Assembly (NCBI RefSeq): GCF_003515775.1
Contig: NZ_QWEI01000011.1
Location: 45,749 to 98,158, forward strand
Source: Ureibacillus yapensis
Lineage (GTDB): Bacteria > Bacillota > Bacilli > Bacillales_A > Planococcaceae
Length of the DNA: 52,410 bases
Direction: 5' to 3'
Part shown: positions 36,340 through 44,144 of the stretch, piece by piece
Layout of the letters: each line of letters opens with the position of its first letter
How positions within the stretch are numbered: the stretch's first letter is position 1
Translations under genes and position numbers: made by a program
The notes under the pieces: generated by a model
What the model was told of the DNA's origin: nothing
Databases searched by the model: none
The model's input: the letters and a program-made list of their open reading frames with translations, nothing else

Positions 36340-36594
36340 TTTGTTTCCTCCTAAAATCATAGCGAGATTCTTTTCTCGGTTGTTGATACGGTACTCATTA
36401 TCCATGTTAAACCCGCTCTAAGGTAGTATGATCGCTTTCGTTTTATATGCATTTATCTTTGCTGCTTTTTAGGCTGATAGCAGCTAACTTGGTATGATTG
36501 TTTTGCGAATACGTACTCAAACATGGATTATAGAAAGGCACAGAGAAACTGAAGATTACCAGTCATCCCAAGTGTGTTCTAAAGTGAAAAAAAA

Positions 36595-36770
36595 AATTCC
36601 TTCACTCATTGTTTAATACATGAGTAAAAGGAATTGTCGTTTCATTACATTACCTTTCACTCTTATCGTTCAAGGGTATTCCCTTGCATCAGGTTGGCAC
36701 CATCGCACTGTAATCATGCAGGTTGCCGGGCTTCACAGGGCCTTGACCCTCCACCAACTCGGGATAAGAG
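36595..36770 (-). promoter_or_regulatory. SAM-I riboswitch (S-box) of metK
   Basis: The minus strand from 36770 to 36660 has the S-box core: closing helix CTCTTATC with GATAAGAG, GAGTTGGTGGAGGG, GGCCCTGTGAAGCCCGGCAACC and GGTGCCAACCTGATGCAAGG. A terminator follows (36628-36635 with 36595-36602, then nine T residues). High SAM should switch metK off. About 250 bases (36340-36590) between the terminator and the gene show nothing else I recognise. Confidence 0.96.
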
Positions 36771-36787
36771 TATCCGTTCAAGATACC

Positions 36788-36816
36788 ATCTTACGTAATG
36801 AAATCTCTCTTGTCAA
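36788..36816 (-). promoter_or_regulatory. Promoter of metK
   Basis: TTGACA (36816-36811), a 17-base spacer and TAAGAT (36793-36788) lie just upstream of the S-box. Confidence 0.8.
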
Positions 36817-36874
36817 TTGTTTTCACACAAACTTTTAATGTTTAAAAATTTAAAAATATTTTTCTTCATTAGTA

Positions 36875-36902
36875 TAGACTAATTGAGCGAATGTGTTATA
36901 CT
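36875..36902 (+). promoter_or_regulatory. Likely promoter of pckA
   Basis: TATACT at 36897-36902 is a good -10; TAGACT at 36875-36880 with a 16-base spacer is a modest -35. The transcription start would be near 36909. Confidence 0.5.
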
Positions 36903-36967
36903 ATTTATTAAATTAAACACAAATCCCCATAATTCGGGAATTCTATAAAAAGGATGGTATTTAATCG

Positions 36968-38554
36968 ATGAATTCAGTAGAAATTTCAAACGAACTGAAG
37001 GAATTATTAAACGGCGATAATATTAAAGTTCAATTATCAGTACCACAATTAGTGGAAAAAGCAACAGAACGCGGCGAAGCAACTTTGACTGTCGATGGTG
37101 CTTTACGTGCTGAAACAGGAAAATACACTGGTCGTTCTCCTAAAGATAAATATATCGTAGAAGAAGAAAGTACAAAAGACAAAATTGACTGGGGCAGCGT
37201 AAACCGTCCTATTTCTGCTGAAGTGTTTGATCAATTATACTTGAAAGTTATCAACTATTTAAAAGAAAAAGATGAGCTATATGTATTCAAAGGGTTTGCG
37301 GGTGCAGACAAAGAATCCCAACTCTCGCTTCAAGTAATCACTGAATATGCTTGGCACAATCTTTTCTGTCATCAATTATTCATCCGTCCAACTGAAGAAG
37401 AAGCAGCATCCCATGTTGCAGAATTTACTGTCATCGGAGCTCCTAATTTTAAAGCAGATCCTCTTGTAGATGGCACAGAATCCGAAACATTTATCCTAGT
37501 ATCTTTAGAAAAGAAAATCATCTTAATCGGCGGTACAGAATACGCTGGCGAACTGAAGAAATCAATCTTCGGCATTATGAATTACCTCCTGCCTGAGCGT
37601 GATATTCTATCAATGCATTGCTCAGCAAACGTTGGTGAAGACGGTGACGTGGCATTATTCTTCGGCCTTTCAGGTACCGGCAAAACAACATTATCAGCAG
37701 ACAGCAACCGGAAATTAATCGGTGATGATGAACATGGCTGGTCAGACAATGGCGTATTTAATATTGAAGGTGGATGCTACGCAAAAACAATTAATCTATC
37801 TGCCGAAAAAGAGCCTGAAATTTACAATGCCATCCGTTTTGGTTCTGTTTTGGAGAACGTTGTCATCGATCCAGAAACTCGCGTGCCTGACTATGATGAT
37901 AGCACACTTACGGAAAATACGCGTGCTGCGTATCCAATTCATTATATCGATAACATTGTCACTCCTTCTGTTGCAGGTCATCCGAAAACAATTGTTTTCT
38001 TGACTGCAGATGCATTTGGCGTATTGCCTCCAATCAGTAAATTAACGAAAGAACAAGCGATGTACCACTTCCTAAGTGGGTTCACATCCAAATTGGCTGG
38101 AACAGAGCGCGGCGTTACTCACCCGGAACCTGTATTCTCAACATGCTTCGGTTCACCGTTCCTTCCTCTTCCAGCAACTCGCTATGCTGAAATGCTAGGT
38201 GAGAAAATCGACCAGCACGGCGCACAAGTATTCTTGGTGAACACTGGCTGGACTGGCGGCGAATACGGAGTTGGTAACCGTATGAAGCTTTCATACACAC
38301 GTGCTATGGTTCGTGCTGCGATTGATGGAAAACTTACTAATGTGGATACAATACAGGACAGCGTATTTGGCCTTCACATCCCAACTTCCATCAAAGGTGT
38401 ACCAGACGAAGTTCTGAACCCTCGTGACGCTTGGGCAGATAAAGAAGCCTATGATCAAAAAGCTGCTTTCTTAAGCAACTTATTCAAAGAAAACTTCAAT
38501 AAATTCACAAACGTCGCCGAAGACATCCTGAAAAAAGGCGGTCCAATCGCTTAA
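36968..38554 (+). CDS. pckA: Phosphoenolpyruvate carboxykinase (ATP)
   Basis: The 528-residue enzyme converts oxaloacetate and ATP to phosphoenolpyruvate and CO2, the first committed step of gluconeogenesis. Signatures: [12 protein letters not shown] (about 56), the kinase-type P-loop [13 protein letters not shown] (about 233-245), [21 protein letters not shown] and [10 protein letters not shown]. The length is usual. The ribosome site is AAGGATGG about 10 bases before the ATG. In B. subtilis it is repressed on glucose through CcpN; I did not see a clear operator. Confidence 0.97.
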   Translation: MNSVEISNELKELLNGDNIKVQLSVPQLVEKATERGEATLTVDGALRAETGKYTGRSPKDKYIVEEESTKDKIDWGSVNRPISAEVFDQLYLKVINYLKEKDELYVFKGFAGADKESQLSLQVITEYAWHNLFCHQLFIRPTEEEAASHVAEFTVIGAPNFKADPLVDGTESETFILVSLEKKIILIGGTEYAGELKKSIFGIMNYLLPERDILSMHCSANVGEDGDVALFFGLSGTGKTTLSADSNRKLIGDDEHGWSDNGVFNIEGGCYAKTINLSAEKEPEIYNAIRFGSVLENVVIDPETRVPDYDDSTLTENTRAAYPIHYIDNIVTPSVAGHPKTIVFLTADAFGVLPPISKLTKEQAMYHFLSGFTSKLAGTERGVTHPEPVFSTCFGSPFLPLPATRYAEMLGEKIDQHGAQVFLVNTGWTGGEYGVGNRMKLSYTRAMVRAAIDGKLTNVDTIQDSVFGLHIPTSIKGVPDEVLNPRDAWADKEAYDQKAAFLSNLFKENFNKFTNVAEDILKKGGPIA

Positions 38555-38563
38555 TAAATAACC

Positions 38564-38598
38564 AAAGGACGTTCCCTACTACCGGGAACGTCCTTTTT
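38564..38598. terminator. Terminator between pckA and ytmA
   Basis: A perfect 13-bp stem AAAGGACGTTCCC (38564-38576) pairs with 38583-38595 and ends in T residues; A residues on the left may let it serve ytmA as well. Confidence 0.92.
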
Positions 38599-38628
38599 TA
38601 CGTGCTTGAACTCGGGTGGTTGACATTG

Positions 38629-39408
38629 TTACTTCATCTTCATCCACTCGCATAGTGCTTTGACGGTTTGACGGTTAACTTGTGGAGGATAATGATGAGC
38701 CAAGCCTGATGAGTACCATGTTTCCACTTGTTTATTTTCCTTCATCAGCGCTTGCTCCAAGTCATAACTTTGTTCGATCCCCACATTTTCATCTTCGGTT
38801 CCATGAATGATCAATACAGGCGCATTGATCATATTAACTTTAAATAAAGGGGTACGTTCATCATACTTTTCTTGTTCCTTATTAGGAGAGCCCCCAATAA
38901 TCCGTTTTAACGTTCTGCGCATGTCCACCCGTTCCATATACATGGAAGTGACACTTGAGACTCCCGCCCATGTGACAACCGATTTTACATCGTCACGAAG
39001 AATTGCGGTCCATAGTGCCATCAATCCGCCACGGGAAAATCCAAATAAATGTACACCGTCTGCATCAGCCCAGTTTTTTAGGAAGTCAATGCAATTGATG
39101 GCATCATAACGGTCATTCAACGCCATCTCATCACGCCCCTCGCCTCCTCGATTGCCACGATAATAAGGGGCAAACACAACAAAGCCCTGGCTGGCAAATT
39201 GCGCTATTCTTGCAGGGCGCACCATGCCGATAGATTGAAGACCTCCTCGCAGGTAGAGCAATGCATCATATTTTCCCGGCGCTTTTGGCTTTGCCATCAG
39301 CCCTTTGACCCGAAGGCCCTGGGACCAGTAAATTACTTCTTTTAATTCAATCGCTGGATTCGGCGAAGGATAACTGCGTATCAATTCAATACTGCCATTC
39401 TCTTTCAT
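38629..39408 (-). CDS. ytmA: YtmA-like alpha/beta hydrolase (prolyl oligopeptidase-type)
   Basis: The 259-residue cytoplasmic hydrolase is close to the length of B. subtilis YtmA. It has the dipeptidyl-peptidase/S9-type order: LLYLRGG oxyanion region, FAPYYRGNRGGEGRDE, the nucleophile elbow LFGFSRGGLMALW (Ser about 123), Asp in IHGTEDENV and His in SGLAHHYPP. The substrate is unknown. GGAAGTGAAG precedes the ATG. Its first 23 bases overlap the end of ytkD, so it is translationally coupled to that gene. Confidence 0.88.
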   Translation of the reverse strand: MKENGSIELIRSYPSPNPAIELKEVIYWSQGLRVKGLMAKPKAPGKYDALLYLRGGLQSIGMVRPARIAQFASQGFVVFAPYYRGNRGGEGRDEMALNDRYDAINCIDFLKNWADADGVHLFGFSRGGLMALWTAILRDDVKSVVTWAGVSSVTSMYMERVDMRRTLKRIIGGSPNKEQEKYDERTPLFKVNMINAPVLIIHGTEDENVGIEQSYDLEQALMKENKQVETWYSSGLAHHYPPQVNRQTVKALCEWMKMK

Positions 39409-39856
39409 TAATCTTCACTTCCTGTAACATCTTTTTCATGCCTTCATCTTTCATGTAAAAACTCAAATTCGGATGACCCTCCAACTCCTCTTGAGTCAGC
39501 CAGATTCGCCCCAGTGTTTCATGGCGATTGACAAACTCGTCAATCTTGTCCACTTTTGCTGTAAAAACTGCTTTACTAAATGGTCTTTCATCATGAACGA
39601 CATAATAGGCAAACCATTCTAAATCGGAAATATGTATGGCTGTTTCTTCATAGACTTCACGAATTGCTGCTTCCTCCAGCGTTTCACCCGGTTCCACTTT
39701 GCCCCCTGGGAATTCAACTCCACGCTTATTGATCGTGCATAGCCATTTCCCTTGATGAAAAACAAACACCAAAACATGTTTGGGTGGTATTTCAAAAGGG
39801 CCTTTATTGAAATGCAACTCTACAAAACAGCCATTTTCATCCGTAAAAGCAAACAT
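39386..39856 (-). CDS. ytkD: YtkD-like Nudix hydrolase (8-oxo-dGTP type)
   Basis: The 156-residue Nudix protein has the signature GGKVEPGETLEEAAIREVYEE (about 51-71), complete in its Glu residues. B. subtilis YtkD hydrolyses 8-oxo-dGTP and ribonucleoside triphosphates and protects cells and spores from oxidative mutation. The hydrophobic N-terminal strand (HVLVFVFHQGKWLCTIN) is usual. Purine-rich AAGGGAAGTGAAGGG leads directly to the ATG. It forms a pair with ytmA downstream. Confidence 0.9.
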   Translation of the reverse strand: MFAFTDENGCFVELHFNKGPFEIPPKHVLVFVFHQGKWLCTINKRGVEFPGGKVEPGETLEEAAIREVYEETAIHISDLEWFAYYVVHDERPFSKAVFTAKVDKIDEFVNRHETLGRIWLTQEELEGHPNLSFYMKDEGMKKMLQEVKINEREWQY

Positions 39857-39928
39857 CCCTTCACTTCCCTTTACTCTGGCATCATTTTTCTCAATCTAAG
39901 TTAAGTCTAGTGGAGGGATGTATTAAAT

Positions 39929-40243
39929 TCAATGGAAATAAGGTAATTGTGCTACAAATTGTTTTGTATGATTGTCTCCAAACTCGTGGATCAGTGCGTA
40001 GATTTTCTTTAAGCGAGTATCAATTTCATCATTGGTTTCGTCCAAATGATAAGGAATGTAAGGCAAATGTGCACGCACGATATTGTCAAATTCCAACGAA
40101 TTCAACTGCAAGAACAATAATTCAAAAATACGCGCTTTTTCCTCATCCATTTTCAATTTAAACTCACACGGTTCGCCTAATGGGATGTAACTATACGACT
40201 GATTTGCGACATTCACATAAATGGTTGTATCGATGATGAACAC
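39929..40243 (-). CDS. Conserved hypothetical protein with an uncertain start
   Basis: The product has at most 104 residues. It is soluble, with a beta-type first third (ANQSYSYIPLGEPCEFKL) and helices in the rest (EKARIFELLFLQLN, DTRLKKIYALIHEF). It contains a single Cys, with no membrane segment or known motif. I do not recognise the family. The start is odd: AAAGGAG directly abuts the GTG at 40241-40243 with no spacing. The codons at normal spacing (5 or 8 bases) are both ATC, and the next GTG is 27 bases on. Codon use looks normal. It sits between ytkD and dps with no terminator on the ytkD side. Confidence 0.6.
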   Translation of the reverse strand: MFIIDTTIYVNVANQSYSYIPLGEPCEFKLKMDEEKARIFELLFLQLNSLEFDNIVRAHLPYIPYHLDETNDEIDTRLKKIYALIHEFGDNHTKQFVAQLPYFH

Positions 40244-40290
40244 TCCTTTTCTTCAGTATGAGCATATAAAGTCCAACTATGCGTACTGAA

Positions 40291-40312
40291 GAAAAGCGGA
40301 AGCGCCCTGTTA
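40291..40312 (+). repeat. Remnant of the structured intergenic repeat
   Basis: GAAAAGCGGAAGCGCCCTG followed by TTAAC, matching the left end of the 6869-6996 repeat; the remainder is absent. It lies upstream of the hypothetical gene, beyond the dps terminator. Confidence 0.7.
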
Positions 40313-40354
40313 ACTTTCTGAATTACTCAAGAATGGATTCATCCAACTACAGAA

Positions 40355-40389
40355 AAACCCAAAAGCATTCATTATACACTTTTGGGTTT
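40355..40389 (-). terminator. Terminator after dps
   Basis: AAACCCAAAAG (40355-40365) pairs with CTTTTGGGTTT (40379-40389); the minus side ends in five T residues. Confidence 0.85.
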
Positions 40390-40402
40390 CTTTAAAATTA
40401 AA

Positions 40403-40852
40403 TTATTGATTATTGCCAAGGAACGCTGAAAGCATCCAAGAGTGCTTTTCAAAGCTTTGAACCATGGCATTCAACATATCTTCCGTACGGTCGTCGCCTT
40501 CTTCAGCCGCTTGTTCCATCGCTTGTTTTAAAGCGTCCATGATTGTCTTAAAATCGTTAAGTGTCGTTTGCACCATTTCTTCCGTTGTTTCGGAACCAGT
40601 CGCCTCTTTAATGTGGGACATTTTCAAGTGTTCTTCCAATGTCGCAACAGGTTTGCCGCCTTTTGTTAAAATGCGTTCGGCAATTTCATCTAAGTTCAAT
40701 GTTACTTCATTATAAAATTCTTCAAATTTTGTGTGTAGTGTAAAGAAAGAAGGTCCATTTACGTACCAGTGGTAATTGTGAAGTTTCGTGTAAAGTACGG
40801 AGTTTGTTGCCACTAAATCATTTAATTGTTCGATTAATGTTTTGTTTGCCAT
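40403..40852 (-). CDS. dps: Dps-family DNA-binding ferritin
   Basis: The 149-residue ferritin-like protein stores iron and protects DNA under oxidative stress or starvation. Ferroxidase residues are visible in LHNYHWYVNGPSFFTLHTKFEEFYNE (His about 28 and 40, acidic residues about 44-47), at the dodecamer interface. The ATG at 40850-40852 follows GAGGTG by 6 bases; a GTG three codons earlier overlaps the ribosome site. Upstream, at 40954-40970, is TTATAAT-GAC-ATTATTA, a PerR-like pattern but with 3 bases rather than 1 between the halves. It is monocistronic. Confidence 0.93.
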   Translation of the reverse strand: MANKTLIEQLNDLVATNSVLYTKLHNYHWYVNGPSFFTLHTKFEEFYNEVTLNLDEIAERILTKGGKPVATLEEHLKMSHIKEATGSETTEEMVQTTLNDFKTIMDALKQAMEQAAEEGDDRTEDMLNAMVQSFEKHSWMLSAFLGNNQ

Positions 40853-41068
40853 CCTGTTCACCTCATTAATTTTGTTTCAACAGTCATTACATCTAAATTC
40901 AGTTATTCAGTCTCATATGTAAGATAGCATGAAAAATTTCTGAACTTACCGGTTTATAATGACATTATTACTATAACCCCAATTGTTTAGTTTAAAACAT
41001 TTCCAAAATGCCTTATAATTTTACTATAATAAATTATCTTTTTATCACTATTCAATAGAGGTGTTTTT

Positions 41069-41221
41069 TTGGATACAACACAGGCCGTCATTATTTTAGT
41101 AGCAGTCATGTACTTCATCATCATGATTGGAGCAGCAGTCTTCATCATCAAGGCGCGGCGTGGAACAAAACAACAAAATCGACAGCAAACCATTCAAGAG
41201 AAAACAGGAGCAGAAAAATGA
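41069..41221 (+). CDS. 50-residue single-pass membrane protein, co-translated with yidD
   Basis: A TTG start (41069-41071) lies 5-6 bases after GAGGTG. The product begins [20 protein letters not shown], continues hydrophobic to about residue 27 (one membrane helix) and ends with a basic, Gln-rich cytoplasmic tail ([18 protein letters not shown]). The stop overlaps the yidD ATG as ATGA, a classic coupling arrangement. I know no family for it. The overlap, the ribosome site and the transmembrane pattern argue for a real gene. It may be a helper of YidD at the membrane, but this is inference. Confidence 0.7.
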   Translation: MDTTQAVIILVAVMYFIIMIGAAVFIIKARRGTKQQNRQQTIQEKTGAEK

Positions 41222-41451
41222 AATATCCGTTTATTTGGTTGATCACTTTTTATCGTAAATTTATATCACCCATGACGCCTCCATCCTGCAGATTTTATCC
41301 CACTTGTTCGCAATATGGACTGGAAGCATTTCAAAAACATGGTGCAATAAAAGGGTTCATCTTAACAGCAAAAAGAATTCTAAAATGCCAGCCATTCCAT
41401 CCAGGGGGGGTTGACCCGGTTCCAGAACAATGGCCTTCGAAAAAAAAATAA
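41218..41451 (+). CDS. yidD: YidD, membrane protein insertion efficiency factor (DUF37)
   Basis: The 77-residue YidD-family protein has the start [22 protein letters not shown], then the conserved [16 protein letters not shown] with the cysteines, and [17 protein letters not shown]. It associates with the membrane through its amphipathic N-terminus and assists YidC-dependent insertion. AGGAG lies 6-7 bases before the ATG. Its last codons form the left arm of the terminator, with the TAA in the loop. Confidence 0.92.
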   Translation: MKYPFIWLITFYRKFISPMTPPSCRFYPTCSQYGLEAFQKHGAIKGFILTAKRILKCQPFHPGGVDPVPEQWPSKKK

Positions 41452-41469
41452 TTCGAAGGTCTTTTTTTT
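41434..41469 (+). terminator. Terminator after yidD, overlapping the coding end
   Basis: CCTTCGAA (41434-41441) pairs with TTCGAAGG (41452-41459) followed by eight T residues; the yidD stop is in the loop. Confidence 0.9.
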
Positions 41470-41516
41470 GTTGTCTTTTTCCCCATCATCATGTAACATT
41501 GAGAATGTTGAATTTC

Positions 41517-41537
41517 AAATCGTAATAGTTACTATTT
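41517..41537 (+). promoter_or_regulatory. Zur-like operator
   Basis: AAATCGTAAT (41517-41526), one base, then GTTACTATTT (41528-41537); the arms agree at 8 of 10 positions of a perfect palindrome. This closely matches the Bacillus Zur box and lies directly before the zinc-binding lipoprotein gene. Confidence 0.75.
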
Positions 41538-41554
41538 AGAAAGGCATGATACTT

Positions 41555-42562
41555 TTGAAAAAAATCCCGTTTTTCCTATTGTTCGCTGCTCTGGCCTTAT
41601 TGTTGACAGCTTGCAGCGGCACAACACCTGACAATGAAACTACTGAAGACAATTCAAACAAAATTGACGTCTATACAACCGTTTATCCTTTAAGCTACTT
41701 CGCACAGCGTATTGGTGGAGAACATGTAAATGTATCATCCATTTATCCGCCTGGAACAAACGAACACTCTTTTGAACCAACGCAACAAGATATGATGAAG
41801 TTAGCGGATGCGGACCTTTTCTTCTATATAGGCCTTGGACTCGAAGGCTTTGTTGAAAATGCGAAAAACACATTGCAAAATGAGAATGTAAAACTTGTAG
41901 CAACAGCTGATCGTATTTCCGATGAACAGTTAGCAGCTTCGGCAGAAGAACATGGACATGAAGACGAAGCAACAGAACATGAGGATGAAAGCGAAACAAA
42001 CACTGAAGAAGAAGGCCATGAAGGTCATAATCATGGCGACATTGACCCTCATGTTTGGTTATCGCCGATTCTAGCACAAGACTTGGCTCTTGCAATCAAA
42101 GAAGAACTTGCTGCTGCACTGCCCGAACAAGAACAAGTATTCAATGAAAACTATAAACAATTGGTTTCTGAGTTAAATGCACTGGACCAACAGTTTGAAA
42201 AAATGGCATCTGAAGCACCAACAAAAACATTCTTTGTTTCCCATGCTTCTTTTGGCTATATTGCGGATGAATATGGATTGGAACAAGTCGCAATCGCCGG
42301 AATCAATTCGCAGGATGAACCATCCCAAAAAGAATTAACTGAAATCGTAGATCAAGCAGAAGCCCTGCAAGTTTCATATATCCTGTTCGAACAAAACGTC
42401 TCTTCCAAGCTTTCATCCATCATTCAAAATGAAGTAGGTGCACAAGCCTTGGAACTTCATAATCTAAGCGTCTTAACTGAAGAAGACATTCAGAATGAAG
42501 AAACTTATTTTTCGTTGATGGAAAAAAACCTTGCCACATTGAAACAAGCATTAACAAAATAG
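41555..42562 (+). CDS. Zinc ABC transporter substrate-binding lipoprotein (ZnuA/AdcA type)
   Basis: The 335-residue cluster A-I binding protein has a lipobox (LLTAC) with the cysteine at about residue 20. Zinc ligands expected are His in TNEHSFEP, His in DPHVWLSP, His in VSHASFGY and an acidic residue near NSQDEP. A His/Asp/Glu-rich loop (EEHGHEDEATEHEDE to HEGHNHGD) precedes the second ligand, typical of zinc rather than manganese binding. Start: AAAGG lies 9 bases before the TTG at 41555, giving MKKIPFF; an ATG 9 bases earlier touches the site. No ABC ATPase or permease is nearby. Confidence 0.92.
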   Translation: MKKIPFFLLFAALALLLTACSGTTPDNETTEDNSNKIDVYTTVYPLSYFAQRIGGEHVNVSSIYPPGTNEHSFEPTQQDMMKLADADLFFYIGLGLEGFVENAKNTLQNENVKLVATADRISDEQLAASAEEHGHEDEATEHEDESETNTEEEGHEGHNHGDIDPHVWLSPILAQDLALAIKEELAAALPEQEQVFNENYKQLVSELNALDQQFEKMASEAPTKTFFVSHASFGYIADEYGLEQVAIAGINSQDEPSQKELTEIVDQAEALQVSYILFEQNVSSKLSSIIQNEVGAQALELHNLSVLTEEDIQNEETYFSLMEKNLATLKQALTK

Positions 42563-42568
42563 AAGACC

Positions 42569-42605
42569 AAAAGGTTCGTCCCATGTGAAACGGGACGAAC
42601 CTTTT
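42569..42605. terminator. Terminator between the zinc-binding gene and menE
   Basis: A perfect 14-bp stem (42569-42582 with 42592-42605) has a 9-base loop and T residues on the right. It probably also ends menE on the other strand. Confidence 0.92.
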
Positions 42606-42607
42606 TA

Positions 42608-44041
42608 TTAGATTAATTCAATTAATTTCCGCCGCATCAACTTATTGGAACCATTTCGCGGCAGTTCGGTTACAAGATAAAAATATTTGGGAACTTTGTA
42701 CTTGGCTAATCGTTCTTTACAGAAATCAATCAGCTCATCCTCTGTTGCCTCTGCTTTCAGCACAATAAACGCAGCCGGAACTTGTCCCCATGTTTCATCC
42801 TCTACCGCGCAAACTCCTGCTTCTTGTACCGCAGGGTGACCAGATAAAACGTTTTCTATCTCCGCAGGGTAGATATTTTCACCCCCGGAAATAATCAAAT
42901 CAGAACGGCGATCGACGACGTATAAATAGCCCTCTTCATCCAAATAACCAATATCGCCGGTATGTAACCATCCATCCATTGTGGCGCTTCTTTCGCTAAA
43001 ACGGCCAATATAACCGGGTGTAACATGCGGGCCGCGAACGAGAATCTCACCCTTAGTCCCTGGTGAAGCAGCATCGGCGATTTTGATTCTATTAAAAAAT
43101 AAAGGCTTTCCGGCAGATCCGAGTTTCCGAAATGCATCTTTATTGGATAAAGTAGCCGTTTGGGAAGAAGTTTCCGTCATGCCGTATGTTTGGGAAACGG
43201 TTAATTTTAAACGATGCGCCCTTTCCAGATAGTTGACCGGAACAGGACCGCCGCCAGCCAATATCAGCTTGAACTTTGGAGAGGCTTCCTCCCCTCTATC
43301 TTCGAGACCTTGCAAAATGCGCTGAAGCATTACCGCCACGGCCGACATATGCGTGACGCGGCCATCCGCAATGTCCGTAACCGCACCGTTCGCGTCAAAC
43401 TTTTTATACAGCTTTACTTCATTGCCATATAGCAAAGAACGAACCAATATAGAAAAACCGCTGATGTGGAATAACGGAACCGCGCATAGCCATACATCTT
43501 CTTCCGATAATCCAATGTTGAGGACGGAAGCCACCGCGCTGGCTTGGTGGTTTCCTACCGTTTGGCGCACCCCTTTTGGCACCCCAGTCGTTCCGGAAGT
43601 ATACATTATGGAAACGGTTTGTTCCGCCGTCCATTCGTTGCTGACTTTGATAGGCTGCCCATCCGTACTTTCAATTTCAGAAAATAATAGAGATTTTTTT
43701 AGATTGGGAAGAAGGGAAACATCCTCATCATCAACCAAAATGTTTTCTACTTCAGCATCGTCGATTTGATATTGAAGCTCTACTTTACTTAATTTTCGAT
43801 TTAGCATGACCATTTCGCATTGCAAGTGCATGCATGCAAACATCATAATAACGAGCCGCGGTGTACTTGGACCCAGAATGGCCACCCGGCTTTTTGGCTC
43901 GATTCCCAAGGCGGCCAACTGCTCAGCCCGCTCCAGGGAAATAATTTTTAATTCTTCAAACGTCCATGATTGCTGTTCATAGGTTAAGGCAATCCGAGTT
44001 GGCGTTAAATGTGAACGCTGCAATATCCAGTTTGGGTACAT
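42608..44041 (-). CDS. menE: o-Succinylbenzoate-CoA ligase
   Basis: The 477-residue adenylate-forming enzyme activates o-succinylbenzoate to its CoA ester in menaquinone synthesis. Signatures: YTSGTTGVPKGV (about 146), SQTYGMTETSSQ, GWLHTGDIGYLD (about 350), SGGENIYPAEIE and the C-terminal lysine region RNGSNKLMRRKL. GGAGG lies before the ATG. It has its own promoter (44069-44096), since a terminator separates it from the upstream GGDEF gene. menC, its usual partner, does not follow; the next gene is convergent. Confidence 0.94.
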   Translation of the reverse strand: MYPNWILQRSHLTPTRIALTYEQQSWTFEELKIISLERAEQLAALGIEPKSRVAILGPSTPRLVIMMFACMHLQCEMVMLNRKLSKVELQYQIDDAEVENILVDDEDVSLLPNLKKSLLFSEIESTDGQPIKVSNEWTAEQTVSIMYTSGTTGVPKGVRQTVGNHQASAVASVLNIGLSEEDVWLCAVPLFHISGFSILVRSLLYGNEVKLYKKFDANGAVTDIADGRVTHMSAVAVMLQRILQGLEDRGEEASPKFKLILAGGGPVPVNYLERAHRLKLTVSQTYGMTETSSQTATLSNKDAFRKLGSAGKPLFFNRIKIADAASPGTKGEILVRGPHVTPGYIGRFSERSATMDGWLHTGDIGYLDEEGYLYVVDRRSDLIISGGENIYPAEIENVLSGHPAVQEAGVCAVEDETWGQVPAAFIVLKAEATEDELIDFCKERLAKYKVPKYFYLVTELPRNGSNKLMRRKLIELI

Positions 44042-44068
44042 CTTGATTCCTCCACTTCTTGCATAACC

Positions 44069-44096
44069 ATTTTAACTCGAATAGCCCAACTTTCAA
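44069..44096 (-). promoter_or_regulatory. Promoter of menE
   Basis: TTGAAA (44096-44091), a 16-base spacer and TAAAAT (44074-44069), just downstream of the GGDEF gene terminator. Confidence 0.6.
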
Positions 44097-44104
44097 ACTA
44101 AAAA

Positions 44105-44135
44105 GGAAAAAGACCGTCCTTTTACAGACAGTCTT
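44105..44135 (-). terminator. Terminator after the GGDEF gene
   Basis: AAGACCGTC (44110-44118) pairs with GACAGTCTT (44127-44135) including one G-U on the minus strand, followed by five T residues. Confidence 0.85.
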
Positions 44136-44144
44136 CATTAAAAT

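Noticed and set aside
36340..36590. Second riboswitch or small gene between the S-box terminator and metK
   Set aside because: No conserved motif or open frame with ribosome site; the extended frame upstream of metK lacks initiation signals.
41640..42095. 151-codon minus-strand frame opposite the zinc-binding protein
   Set aside because: A shadow of the His/Glu-rich loop of the real gene; Leu- and His-rich with no plausible start signals.
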